The notes below the pieces were generated by a model. It had not been told where the DNA came from, did no database searches, and saw nothing but the letters and a program-made list of their open reading frames with translations. DNA of 42,777 nt, from positions 1 through 42,777 of the forward strand of contig DWXE01000027.1 in assembly GCA_019119355.1 (NCBI GenBank), in the 5' to 3' direction. Numbering within the stretch: position 1 is the first letter of the stretch; each line of letters starts with the position of its first letter. Of the stretch, positions 8,597-17,116 are shown in pieces. The DNA is from Candidatus Eisenbergiella merdigallinarum (lineage in GTDB: Bacteria; Bacillota; Clostridia; Lachnospirales; Lachnospiraceae). Made by a program: the position numbers and the translations under genes.

Positions 8597-8995
8597 TCAA
8601 TCCATCGCATCCCAGTTTTCCCTGATCTTCCCGATCAGCTCCAGATCCGCCGGAAGCCAGTCCACGCTGTCCAGTTCATCCCTGGAGATCCATTTGGCGG
8701 CTTCATGTTCTTTTAAAACCGGTTCGCCGGAAATAATTTCAGCCCAAAAGCACTCCATCGACAGATGAAACGCAGGATAATCGTATTCGATGCAGCACAG
8801 TTTTTCTCCCACCGAGATGGTCGTATCCAGCTCTTCCTTTATTTCCCGGACCAGCGCGCGTTCCGGTGTCTCTCCAGCTTCAATTTTTCCTCCCGGGAAC
8901 TCCCAGCCGTCTTTGAATTCGCCATAGCCCCGCTGAGTCGCGAATATCTTATTGTGATCGTGAATGATGGCCGCAACTACTTTTATCGTTTTCAT
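8597..8995 (-). CDS. Nudix hydrolase, MutT-like (deoxy)nucleoside triphosphate pyrophosphohydrolase
   Basis: Nudix enzymes hydrolyse nucleoside diphosphate-X compounds. Here the 132-residue length and EFPGGKIEAGE block fit the 8-oxo-dGTP/CTP pyrophosphohydrolase group. The Nudix box runs from Gly36 to about residue 58 with Arg50-Glu51 and Glu54-Glu55. The late consensus glycine is Asp57, as in some MutT paralogues. It lies 19 bases downstream of the PLD-helicase gene on the same strand and is probably cotranscribed with it. From memory, DUF3427 helicases and such Nudix genes occur together in other Firmicutes. Pairing with a helicase and an Mrr nuclease makes a nucleotide-sensing or nucleotide-depleting defence role possible, but housekeeping sanitation cannot be excluded. 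Confidence 0.9.
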   Translation of the reverse strand: MKTIKVVAAIIHDHNKIFATQRGYGEFKDGWEFPGGKIEAGETPERALVREIKEELDTTISVGEKLCCIEYDYPAFHLSMECFWAEIISGEPVLKEHEAAKWISRDELDSVDWLPADLELIGKIRENWDAMD

Positions 8996-9014
8996 AAGCT
9001 CTTCCTTTCCGTCC

Positions 9015-11996
9015 TTATCCGATAATATACTGATAAATGTCGTCCCTCACCGGGGTATCCAGGCTCCATTCGATTTCAACGGCCGTTTTCGTCGTGTTGG
9101 CCATTTGAAATTCCTGAGCCCTTCCGGTCGCCTGCATCCGTCCCAAATAATAAAATTCCTTCGAAATTTTATCATCCTTGTTTTTTCGGACAAACAGCTG
9201 AACGTCGATTCCTCTTTCCCTGGCATGAAGAAAATTTTGGACGTCCTCGGATTCCAGGGATCTTCCTGATTTTGAAATGGCGATCAGGGTATCGGCATCC
9301 TCAAAATGATCCTCATATTTGGTCGTATCGCTGATGTCATCGGATTTGTCATAGTTAATAAAGACCGGCAGTGTGTTCGTCTTTTTATCGTATTTGTAGC
9401 CTCCGATATTCAAGGGGACCTCATTGTTTTCCCAATTGAGAAGACGGCACGCTTCCTCGTAGGTATACTTTTGATACAGTACAAAATCCGTGTCCTGATA
9501 TCTTTGGCTGAAATTTTCCCGATATCTGGAAATGCCGAACTCAATCAGCTCCTTTACCATCGAATAAAAGTCCGGATTCTTTAACATCTTCTCAAAACTT
9601 CCAGAAATCCCATACTCATTTTCTTCCTTTTCGATGAAAACGCAGGTATCGTAGGTCTTCTTTCCGGATCCCGCCGGGAATTCATTGGTCATGACATTCA
9701 CGACATTTTTTTGAGCGTTCTCCTTCATAACGATATCATAATTCTCCAGCAGGCTCCTTTTCAACTCTCCAAGGATTCCGTGCTGGTAGGTCAGCAGGCG
9801 ATTGAGCATTTCGAGTTCGTGGATGCGCTTTCCGGAAGCCAGTTTTTTCGAAATGAACTCGACGATTTTCTCCTCCTCCCCGGACAGGCGGACTTTATAG
9901 TCCTTTTCATATTTCACAAGGAATTTATAATAGGACCCGAGGCTGCTGTTATCAAAGATGCGACACACGTCCATTTCCCCATATTGATCAAAATCCTTAA
10001 GCGCCGGGATCCTTCCCAGTTTATATTTCAAATTGGTATAGTTTTCCTTAATCAGTTTTATATCGCTGAAGTTTGCGGCATCGATGGCCGCAAAAATCCG
10101 CTTTCGGCTGACTTCATCAAAATGTATGGTGGAGACGCCGGGAATCACCCGGTCCCCTTCCATGACATAGCGGCGGATATTATCTTTGTTGTAGCTCCGG
10201 TCTCCGGAAAGGGCGATTGGAATCAAAAAATTGTTCCTGTAATTCCCGATAAAATCCAGTACCACGACAAATTCCTTGTTTTCGGCCTTTCTGAGCCCCC
10301 TTCCAAGCTGCTGTACGAAGACGATGGCCGACTGCGTGGGGCGCAGCATGATCACCTGATTTATTTCCGGAATATCCACGCCCTCGGAAAAAATATCTAC
10401 GGTAAAGATGTAGTCCAGATAATCCGATTCCCCCATTTTTTCTTTGGGGACGTCCTTCACCAGCCGCTCGATGGCATCTTCTCTCACAGCGCCCGAATCC
10501 TCTCCAGTCAGCGCCAACGTCCGAAATCCCCTCTCGTTAAATTTCCGGGACAACTTTTTCGCCTCTTCTTTTCGGCTGCAGAAAATCAGTCCCTTTACGC
10601 GATCTCCGCTATGGCCATAAAATGTGGCCTGTTCTATGATATAGGCCACTCTGTCGTCGCTTGTCAGACGATTGAAATTGCGAAGGGCGTTTCCCTGGTC
10701 GGCGTCGCCAATCGTTTCTCCATCGATGTTTAAATCCGTGATGCCAAAATAGTGAAACGGACACAGCAGATTTTCCTCCAGAGCCTGTTGAAGCCGAATC
10801 TCATACGCTATGTTATGATCGAATATTTCATACACGTCAAAACGGTTCGTTTCCGGGCTCGCCGTCATCCCCAGCCAGAAGTCCGGTTGAAAATAATCCA
10901 TAATTTTTCGGTAACTGTCCGCGCCGGAATGATGCGCCTCATCCATGCAGATCACGGAAAAATCCTCCGGGCCGAATCCATTCAGAACATCATCCTTGCT
11001 CATCATCTGCATGGTGGAAAATATCAAATCAGCGTTTTTTATTTTTTCAATGTCCCTGGACGTACTTCCGGAAAGAAGAGCGTATCGGTACGCAGACCCA
11101 TCTGCTCGTTTCTCCCCAAATACCCTCCTGTAACTGGCCATGGCCTGTTTCGCAATCTGCTCTCTATGCACGAGGAACAAAATCTTTTGAGGAGTCATTT
11201 CGCGCAGCGCAAAGGCCGACGCGTAAGTTTTCCCGGTTCCTGTGGCCGAAATCAGAAGCGCCTTTTTCTTTTGTTTCCAGATCAACTCTTTTACGCTTTT
11301 TATAAACGCAACCTGCATGGCATTCGGCTGAAGCTTATACTGCTCCAGGGAAACCGGCGCCGTTTCTCTCGCTATTTTTTTCTGCTTTCTGATCAGCTCG
11401 TATCGAATGCGATAGGTATCGATAAAGTCCTCATAGGGCAGGCTGCGTTCATCGGTCCACAGCGCTTCGAATTCTCTTAGAATCTCTCCGACAACTTCTC
11501 CCTCCTCATACCCGACAAGTTTTGTATTCCATTCCCGGTTTACCTTCAAAGCTCCCGCGGTCATGTTGGCGCTTCCGATGATAATCCGATAAACCTCTTC
11601 CTTTCTGAAGATATATCCCTTCGTATGGAATCCGTCTTTGTCTTCGTTGGTACAGAACATTTTCAATTCTATATTCTTCAGAGAATTTAATTTATCCAGC
11701 GCGGCCGGATCGTTGAACGCCAGATAGTCCGTCGTCAGAATTTTTCCCCGGATCCCTTTCCGTTCCAATTCGAGAAACGTTTGCAACAGGGGCGTAATTC
11801 CTCCTGACGTAATAAAGGCAACGCTGATACAGAACTCCTCACAGTTCAAAAGTTCCTGCTCGATGGAGGAGATCACCCGCTTTCCCTGTTTTTGACTGTT
11901 CCATACAAATTCCGGACGACAGGCCAGATTGGATTTTGTATTTCGATCTATAAAAGCTGTTTCCAGTCCGTCCCGCAGGTTGTAAACATGTTCCAT
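9015..11996 (-). CDS. PLD-like nuclease / SF2 helicase / DUF3427 fusion protein
   Basis: The 993-residue protein has three parts. An N-terminal HKD/PLD-type domain (about 30-190) carries one H-x-K motif (His124, Lys126) followed by GSANMT (141-146). An SF2 helicase core (about 220-600) carries ATGTGKT (251-257), DEAH (352-355) and QQLGRGLRK (561-569). The C-terminal part (about 690-985) resembles DUF3427. PLD domains of this type act as metal-independent nucleases, often as dimers that pair two HxK motifs. The SF2 motor suggests DNA translocation. It follows the Mrr-like gene by 43 bases and precedes Nudix by 18, so the three form one operon. All catalytic motifs are intact. A phage or plasmid restriction role is inferred from architecture and island position. 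Confidence 0.9.
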   Translation of the reverse strand: MEHVYNLRDGLETAFIDRNTKSNLACRPEFVWNSQKQGKRVISSIEQELLNCEEFCISVAFITSGGITPLLQTFLELERKGIRGKILTTDYLAFNDPAALDKLNSLKNIELKMFCTNEDKDGFHTKGYIFRKEEVYRIIIGSANMTAGALKVNREWNTKLVGYEEGEVVGEILREFEALWTDERSLPYEDFIDTYRIRYELIRKQKKIARETAPVSLEQYKLQPNAMQVAFIKSVKELIWKQKKKALLISATGTGKTYASAFALREMTPQKILFLVHREQIAKQAMASYRRVFGEKRADGSAYRYALLSGSTSRDIEKIKNADLIFSTMQMMSKDDVLNGFGPEDFSVICMDEAHHSGADSYRKIMDYFQPDFWLGMTASPETNRFDVYEIFDHNIAYEIRLQQALEENLLCPFHYFGITDLNIDGETIGDADQGNALRNFNRLTSDDRVAYIIEQATFYGHSGDRVKGLIFCSRKEEAKKLSRKFNERGFRTLALTGEDSGAVREDAIERLVKDVPKEKMGESDYLDYIFTVDIFSEGVDIPEINQVIMLRPTQSAIVFVQQLGRGLRKAENKEFVVVLDFIGNYRNNFLIPIALSGDRSYNKDNIRRYVMEGDRVIPGVSTIHFDEVSRKRIFAAIDAANFSDIKLIKENYTNLKYKLGRIPALKDFDQYGEMDVCRIFDNSSLGSYYKFLVKYEKDYKVRLSGEEEKIVEFISKKLASGKRIHELEMLNRLLTYQHGILGELKRSLLENYDIVMKENAQKNVVNVMTNEFPAGSGKKTYDTCVFIEKEENEYGISGSFEKMLKNPDFYSMVKELIEFGISRYRENFSQRYQDTDFVLYQKYTYEEACRLLNWENNEVPLNIGGYKYDKKTNTLPVFINYDKSDDISDTTKYEDHFEDADTLIAISKSGRSLESEDVQNFLHARERGIDVQLFVRKNKDDKISKEFYYLGRMQATGRAQEFQMANTTKTAVEIEWSLDTPVRDDIYQYIIG

Positions 11997-12039
11997 GATG
12001 CCATCCTCATTCCTCTTCCCCTTCTCTGCCGGCCGCGCC

Positions 12040-13041
12040 TTACTCCGCCTCTTCCCTGGTCACCGGAATATACACCCGTTTGAGAGGAATCATCTTTCTG
12101 TATTTTTCATCCAGGTCTTCGTAATATTTCAAAACCAGATCCACCAGCTCGGTGCCGTTGATGGCCCGGATGATGGGGGTGTTGTCCAGATATTTCCTGG
12201 CGTTTTTCGTGTAGTTGGACAGGGATACGAACAGGCCGTAATCCCCTTCCCGCATGGCCCCTTTCAGGGATTGAATGGTCGTTTCCCTGATATCGCCGTC
12301 CTGGCTCTTTACCTGCACCAGGATCCGGGGCGGAAGCTCGTCCTTGTAAGCGACGATATCGATCCCGCTGTCCCCGCCATGGGCGGACACCGTCGTCCGG
12401 TATCCCATCGCCCTGAGCAGGTCCGCCACGAAGTCCTCCAGCGCGTAGCCCTTCAGATTTTTGCTCAGCTCTTTCAATATGAAATCCTTCGTCGTCTCGA
12501 TGATTTCTTCCGCCGTTGCGCCGACGCTTTCATCCTCCTCCGCGGCCATGGACAACTCATTTTTCCGGAAATCCCTGTCCATCGCAGCCAGGTATTCGTC
12601 CGCATAATTTTTCACCGCAAAAAACGTCAGGGCGGATCCGATCTCATACAGGGCCCCCTGCGAAAAGGCGGTTCTGGGCAAATGTTTCAGCCATTTCACC
12701 TTATGCTGCTGCACATATTCGACGGCGTCGCCGTCGTGGAAATATCCGCTCTCCACCACCCCGATATTGATCATGCGGTCGATTTTTGACGGATATACCA
12801 CATAGTCGCCCACCTGTACTTCGTGCGCGAACCGGTACAGCATCCCCGCACAGTTGGCGACGCTGCCCTTTTTCGCATAGGGATATACTTTTATGTAATG
12901 CTCCTTAAACGCATCCCTGTCCGCTTCGATTTTTCCCAGATCCCCCATATCCTTCCATCCGATGGCGATTACGCCCTTCTGTAAAAACAGATCGTCGTCT
13001 TTCGTATGAATTCCCCAGATTCTCTTTTCATCGCTCCCCAT
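12040..13041 (-). CDS. Mrr-type restriction endonuclease with N-terminal EVE/PUA-like domain
   Basis: This 333-residue protein resembles predicted Mrr-cat endonucleases (COG4127-like). The N-terminal 150 residues, starting WGIHTKDDDLFLQKGVIAIG, look like an EVE/PUA-type module that may read modified bases. The C-terminal Mrr_cat domain has the PD-(D/E)XK core: Glu202 (YALEDFV), Asp228 in GGDSGIDIV and Gln243-Val-Lys245 in LVQVKS. I placed the start at the ATG at 13041, which has AGGAGG 11 bases upstream; an in-frame ATG 75 bases further up lacks such a site. It is the first gene of a three-gene operon with its own promoter. A role as a type IV, modification-dependent restriction enzyme is inferred. 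Confidence 0.87.
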   Translation of the reverse strand: MGSDEKRIWGIHTKDDDLFLQKGVIAIGWKDMGDLGKIEADRDAFKEHYIKVYPYAKKGSVANCAGMLYRFAHEVQVGDYVVYPSKIDRMINIGVVESGYFHDGDAVEYVQQHKVKWLKHLPRTAFSQGALYEIGSALTFFAVKNYADEYLAAMDRDFRKNELSMAAEEDESVGATAEEIIETTKDFILKELSKNLKGYALEDFVADLLRAMGYRTTVSAHGGDSGIDIVAYKDELPPRILVQVKSQDGDIRETTIQSLKGAMREGDYGLFVSLSNYTKNARKYLDNTPIIRAINGTELVDLVLKYYEDLDEKYRKMIPLKRVYIPVTREEAE

Positions 13042-13087
13042 GATTCTTCGTACCTCCTGTCTTCGGCGCAGAGCCCTGTCTGACCAT

Positions 13088-13116
13088 AGTATATCTCTCT
13101 TTGCAAAAAAGCGCAA
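13088..13116 (-). promoter_or_regulatory. Sigma-A promoter of the Mrr-helicase-Nudix operon
   Basis: On the minus strand TTGCGC (13116-13111) and TATACT (13093-13088) are separated by exactly 17 bases. The promoter starts the Mrr-helicase-Nudix operon and lies just after the terminator of the upstream gene, so the three genes form an independent transcription unit. Confidence 0.65.
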
Positions 13117-13135
13117 TTTCCCTGTAAAGCGAAAA

Positions 13136-13165
13136 GGGCGGGAAACCCTTTCCGATTTCCCGCCC
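13136..13165 (-). terminator. Intrinsic terminator after the nuclease-like gene
   Basis: Perfect 10-base arms GGGCGGGAAA and TTTCCCGCCC flank a 10-base loop. On the minus strand the hairpin is followed by TTTTCGCTTT. It lies 33 bases past the stop of the gene at 13198. Confidence 0.8.
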
Positions 13166-13197
13166 GGTTGGAGCCTGGGACGGCCGAAGGCGCGCTC

Positions 13198-14295
13198 TCA
13201 GCGCGCCTCCATATTTTTGCTGTGAATCCGGTTCATCTCATACCATCCCACCGGACTGCAGTTTTCGCACACGTATAAAAATTTGTGGCGGGAGGGCTCT
13301 CCTTTGACCGTTTCCACCAGTTTCAGGGGGCGACCGCATTTCGGACACGGCGGCATTCTGAATCCGAACAGGCTGGCGGATCCCGCTGACCGGTCCGGCC
13401 CCGTCAGCCTGCCGTCGCGCTCCATCTCAAGGATTCCGGTTCCAAACCGAATGGGATACATGTAATAAATCGCGTTGCCCGATTTCGGCGACGGCATCTT
13501 TCTGATTCTGGGTTCCTGAAAAAAGCTGTCCTTCGTCACGTAGCCCGGAATCAGGATTTCGTCGGAAAGGACGTCGAAAAACACCCTCGTATAAACGTCA
13601 CAGGCGTTATCCCATTCCGTCCGCATCAGCCTCCGCAAAAACGGGCCCGCGCTGCAGCTTTCAAACTCCGGATGCTGTCTTTTGACGTAAGACGCGTATT
13701 CGTAAAAGTTTGTGATGCCGCGGTGATCCCTGCAGTAATAGGGGTATACGAAATAATCGTAAGCGCTGCGGATATGGGCGCAGAGCGCTTCATAATCCTC
13801 TCCGGACCGTTCTCCCTTCACCTTTCGTTTCATCGTCCGGTAGTCCCTGGGATCCTGAAGGCGGGAAGATTTGATTTCCAGAGTAAAAATACCCGAATTC
13901 CGTAAAAACTCCCGCGTCCGGACGGAAATCGTGCCCGAATCCCCGGGGCTGCCGTCCACATCCGCGCGAATTCGCCGAAATGCTTCGTCCAGAACGGCCT
14001 CCGATATCCGGGCGTCGAATATCACCCCGTCGAAGGGGGCGTGCTTTCTGAAGCCGTCGTTCCGGATCGCGTCATACGAACGGTATCTCAGGCGGCTGTA
14101 TTCCTCCATGAGCCGCTGGAGGACGAACTCCGCGCTCTTGCCCTGCGCCGTATTTTTCCGGATTTCCGACAGATGCCTGTCGTGCTCCCACGTATTATGG
14201 GTATGCCTGACGATATGTTCCACTTCGTCCCCATCCAGCTCCGACGGGTCCGGAACGGGACAAACCAGCATACCGCCGAATCTTTTAACATCCAT
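13198..14295 (-). CDS. Unrecognised protein with possible PD-(D/E)XK core and C-terminal zinc ribbon
   Basis: I do not recognise this 365-residue family. Residues 50-145 show an order typical of restriction-endonuclease folds: helix with Glu56 (GKSAEFVLQRL), then Asp89 in PFDGVIF, then Glu140-x-Lys142 in FTLEIKSSR. A YDYFVYPYY segment (about 179-187) follows, and a four-cysteine ribbon (Cys317, Cys320, Cys343, Cys346) lies near the C-terminus. The ATG is four bases after the DUF2200 stop, so it is probably cotranscribed with DUF2200 and the flavoprotein. It ends in a strong terminator, then the Mrr operon starts. A DNA-binding nuclease is the best guess; the fold call is inference only. Confidence 0.65.
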   Translation of the reverse strand: MDVKRFGGMLVCPVPDPSELDGDEVEHIVRHTHNTWEHDRHLSEIRKNTAQGKSAEFVLQRLMEEYSRLRYRSYDAIRNDGFRKHAPFDGVIFDARISEAVLDEAFRRIRADVDGSPGDSGTISVRTREFLRNSGIFTLEIKSSRLQDPRDYRTMKRKVKGERSGEDYEALCAHIRSAYDYFVYPYYCRDHRGITNFYEYASYVKRQHPEFESCSAGPFLRRLMRTEWDNACDVYTRVFFDVLSDEILIPGYVTKDSFFQEPRIRKMPSPKSGNAIYYMYPIRFGTGILEMERDGRLTGPDRSAGSASLFGFRMPPCPKCGRPLKLVETVKGEPSRHKFLYVCENCSPVGWYEMNRIHSKNMEAR

Positions 14296-14299
14296 GTTG

Positions 14300-14659
14300 T
14301 CAGCCGCAATCCCTTCTCAAGACCTTGTCCATGGGTCTGCCCTTCGCCAGCTCGTCCACCAGCTTATCCAGATATCGGATATCCCGCATCAGAGGTTCTT
14401 CGATCTCCTCCACCCGCACGCCGCAGACGGTGCCTGTAATCCGTTTTCGCTCCGGATTCATCGCCGGGGCGGACGCAAAAAACTCCTCATACGTAATCGG
14501 ACTTTTCAACAGATTTTTCAGCTCCCCGGGACCGTATCCGGTCAGCCAGCAGATCGCTTCATCCACCTCCGCCTTCGTCCGCCCCTTTTTCTCCGCTTTC
14601 GCCACCAGGAGCGGGTAAACCCGCGTGAAATCCATTTTGTAAACCTTTTCTACGTTCAT
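14300..14659 (-). CDS. DUF2200 family protein
   Basis: This 119-residue soluble protein starts [19 protein letters not shown] and contains the [19 protein letters not shown] block, both characteristic of DUF2200. The function of the family is unknown to me. Its start overlaps the flavoprotein stop by four bases (ATGA) and its stop is four bases before the next ORF, so all three are probably translated from one message. No catalytic motif can be pointed to. Confidence 0.85.
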   Translation of the reverse strand: MNVEKVYKMDFTRVYPLLVAKAEKKGRTKAEVDEAICWLTGYGPGELKNLLKSPITYEEFFASAPAMNPERKRITGTVCGVRVEEIEEPLMRDIRYLDKLVDELAKGRPMDKVLRRDCG

Positions 14660-15303
14660 GGCGTTCCTTCCTCCGGCCGGATGAAATGCGTGGAGATCCT
14701 GTCCTCTTTCTCCGGCAGGCCGAACCGCTCTTTCCCCAGGGCGATGCTCTTCATCAGAAACGCCATGTTCCTGGCCAGCGTCCGCATGGTCTGCCTTCCT
14801 TCTCCGTCCAGCTCCGCCTCCCCCTTCTCCCTGCCGTGTATGCTGTTCCAGTACTGGCTGGAAGCGATAGGCATGTTTGAGATGGTAAAATATTTATTCA
14901 GCTCGTCGAAGGTGGCGGAGCATCCGCCCCGCCTGGCGCATACCAGGCTGGCTCCCACTTTCATCGTCTTATCGAAGGGCGTGCTGTAGAACAGCCTGTC
15001 CAGACAGGCGATCAGGGTAGCGTTGGCGGAGGCGTAGTAAACCGGGCTGGCGATGACCAGACCGTCCGCGGCCTCGAACTTCGGCGCAAGCTCGTTGACG
15101 ATGTCGTCGAATGCGCATTTCCCCCGTTCAAAGCAGGCGCCGCAGGCGATACAGCCCCTGACGTCCAGCTGTCCGATCTGAACCGTTTCCGTCTTCACCC
15201 CGCACTGCGCGAAAACCTCCTCCATCTCGCGGATCGCGACGGAGGTATTCCCGTTTTTGCGCGGGCTTCCGTTGAGAATCAATACATTCAATGTTTCTGC
15301 CAT
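14656..15303 (-). CDS. Flavodoxin-fold NAD(P)H-dependent FMN oxidoreductase, iron-sulfur flavoprotein type
   Basis: The 215-residue protein starts with an FMN phosphate-binding loop, GSPRKNGNT, at residues 12-20. It has a cysteine cluster Cys51, Cys54, Cys57 and Cys63 (CIACGAC then C), the arrangement of Isf-type iron-sulfur flavoproteins. SPVYYASAN (about 90-98) is the usual second flavin contact. Such proteins shuttle electrons from NAD(P)H or ferredoxin in anaerobes; the substrate is not predictable. Its stop overlaps the DUF2200 start. The start has AGGAGG close upstream. Confidence 0.85.
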   Translation of the reverse strand: MAETLNVLILNGSPRKNGNTSVAIREMEEVFAQCGVKTETVQIGQLDVRGCIACGACFERGKCAFDDIVNELAPKFEAADGLVIASPVYYASANATLIACLDRLFYSTPFDKTMKVGASLVCARRGGCSATFDELNKYFTISNMPIASSQYWNSIHGREKGEAELDGEGRQTMRTLARNMAFLMKSIALGKERFGLPEKEDRISTHFIRPEEGTP

Positions 15304-15387
15304 GACTTGCTCCTCCTGTCCGGCGGTGTTTCCGGGTATTTTACGCGTACCCTCCGCGGATTTCCCCTGTATTTCCCATGTATCGGA

Positions 15388-16344
15388 TCAGAACTTGCAG
15401 ACGTTTTCCGGTTTTCCCTGAAGGTAGGCGGATACGTTGTCGAATTCGATCTTCGCCCTTCTGATCATGGACTCCTTCGTGGCGAAGGCGACGTGGGGCG
15501 TCAGCAGCGTATTTTTCGCATGCAGCAGGGGATAATTTTCCGGAATCGGGGGCTCCATATCGAACACGTCGATGCCCGCGGCGGATAATTTGCCGGAATT
15601 GAGGGCGTCCGCCAAAGCGCTGTTGTCCACCACCGGCCCTCTGGCGCAGTTGATCAGGATGGCGCCGTCCTTCATTTTCGCGATTCTCTCCGCGCTCATG
15701 AATCCTCTGGTCGTATCGTTAAGCGGCACGTGCAGGGAAACGATATCGCTCCTGGAAAGCAGCTCGTCCAGCTCCGCCGCTTCGATTCCCGCTTCTTCCC
15801 ATTCCGGCTGCGCGTGGCGGGAGTAAGCCAGCACCTTTGCGCCGAATGCCGCGAACAGCTTCGCCGTGCAAAAACCGATCTTCCCGCATCCCACGATGCC
15901 CACCGTCTTTCCCGCGATTTCCCCGCCGGTCAGCCCTGCGCCGGTCAATCCCGTTCTGGCGGCTTCGTCGCATTTGCGCAGCATCCTCAGCAGCTCGATG
16001 ACCATGCCCACCGCCAGCTCCGCTACGGACTGGTTGGAGTAGCCCGCGCAGTTGCAGACCGTCACGCCTTTTTTCCGGCAGGCGTCCAGCTCCACATGAT
16101 CGATGCCTGTGAAGGCCACCGCGATCATTTTCAGGCTGTCCGCCGCTTCCACGACCTCGTTCGGATACGGGTTGTTGGCGATCATCACGATATCCTGCCC
16201 GGCAGATCTGCGCTTTAATTCCTCCACATCCGTGGTCTTCACATCGTAGTATGTGAAGCTGTGTCCCCCGCGCTCGAAGCCGGCCGCGAGCTCCCTGACC
16301 ATTTCCTCCGGAATTCCGATCGGCTCCAGTAAACTGATTTTCAT
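15388..16344 (-). CDS. D-isomer specific 2-hydroxyacid dehydrogenase
   Basis: The enzyme oxidises or reduces D-2-hydroxyacids with NAD(H). The 318-residue protein has the nucleotide loop GCGKIG (152-157) and the catalytic triad of the family: Arg235 in NCARGPVVD, Glu264 in DMEPP and His284 in TPHVAF. Length matches short SerA/hydroxypyruvate reductase-like members without an ACT domain. The ATG at 16344 is preferred because AGGAGG lies just upstream. A longer frame to 16467 runs into the neighbouring gene. It sits 34 bases after the HAD gene on the same strand. The true substrate (phosphoglycerate, hydroxypyruvate, lactate) cannot be decided. Confidence 0.88.
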   Translation of the reverse strand: MKISLLEPIGIPEEMVRELAAGFERGGHSFTYYDVKTTDVEELKRRSAGQDIVMIANNPYPNEVVEAADSLKMIAVAFTGIDHVELDACRKKGVTVCNCAGYSNQSVAELAVGMVIELLRMLRKCDEAARTGLTGAGLTGGEIAGKTVGIVGCGKIGFCTAKLFAAFGAKVLAYSRHAQPEWEEAGIEAAELDELLSRSDIVSLHVPLNDTTRGFMSAERIAKMKDGAILINCARGPVVDNSALADALNSGKLSAAGIDVFDMEPPIPENYPLLHAKNTLLTPHVAFATKESMIRRAKIEFDNVSAYLQGKPENVCKF

Positions 16345-16378
16345 CGATTTCTCCTCCTCTTTTTCAAATCTCTTCTTA

Positions 16379-17116
16379 TCATACCACATGTATGGGGGTT
16401 CCGGAAAGGATCTTCCGCTCGATCCACTTCGCCACCCCGTCCTCCCGGCAGGGGCCGCAGCAGACATCCGCCGCCGCCTTCACTTCGTCCAGGGCGTCTC
16501 CCACGGCCACGCCGATCCCGCAGGCGCGCAGCATCCCGATGTCCCCGATATCGTCCCCGAAGGCCGCCGTCCGGCTTAAGGGAACGCCCAGAAGGCCGGC
16601 CAGCATGCGGACGGCCTCGACCTTTCCCGCCCCGGCGGGCAGGAAGCTGTAGCGGTCCTCCCCCCGGTACCGGATATACCGGCAGCCGAAAGCTTCCGCA
16701 ATTTGCGCCGCGTCCTCCTCCCGCCCCAGCGTCGCCACGATCTTCAGCGCTTCCTTTCCGAAGGGCGGCCTGCACTCCCGCCACACCCGTTCCGGGGTGG
16801 GAACCGCCGCATCGGCCCGTGGATTTTGCGCCAGGATCGCTTCCAGGATGCCGTCCGTCCGCGCGGCCGAAAAGGCCCAGCGATGCAGGATCCGGCCGGA
16901 AACGTGGCGGATCAGGGTGCCGTCCGTATTGATCGTATACTCTGCACCCAGATCCCGGGCCAGCTCCCCGGTATGAAATCTGGCCGTAGCAAAGGCGGCC
17001 GGTATCCCGGCCGCCCGAAGGTGCAAAAACGCCTGCCTTGTGGCTTCGGAAAAGCTTCCGTCCGGCCGGAGGATCGTGCCGTCCAGATCCGTCACCACCA
17101 GCCCGATCGCCCTCAC
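16379..17116 (-). CDS. HAD superfamily hydrolase, Cof-like (GTG start)
   Basis: A 245-residue phosphatase of the Cof/IIB class. DLDGT with the nucleophile Asp10 and acid Asp12 is at the N-terminus. An AFATARF motif II follows, a cap domain lies in the middle, and AFGDDIGDIGML motif IV is near the C-terminus. I chose the GTG at 17116, which overlaps the upstream stop as GTGA and follows an AGAGGA site; a longer frame to 17212 would overlap the zinc-ribbon gene by 100 bases. Cof-like enzymes dephosphorylate sugar phosphates or cofactors such as FMN precursors; the substrate is not evident. Confidence 0.85.
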   Translation of the reverse strand: MRAIGLVVTDLDGTILRPDGSFSEATRQAFLHLRAAGIPAAFATARFHTGELARDLGAEYTINTDGTLIRHVSGRILHRWAFSAARTDGILEAILAQNPRADAAVPTPERVWRECRPPFGKEALKIVATLGREEDAAQIAEAFGCRYIRYRGEDRYSFLPAGAGKVEAVRMLAGLLGVPLSRTAAFGDDIGDIGMLRACGIGVAVGDALDEVKAAADVCCGPCREDGVAKWIERKILSGTPIHVV

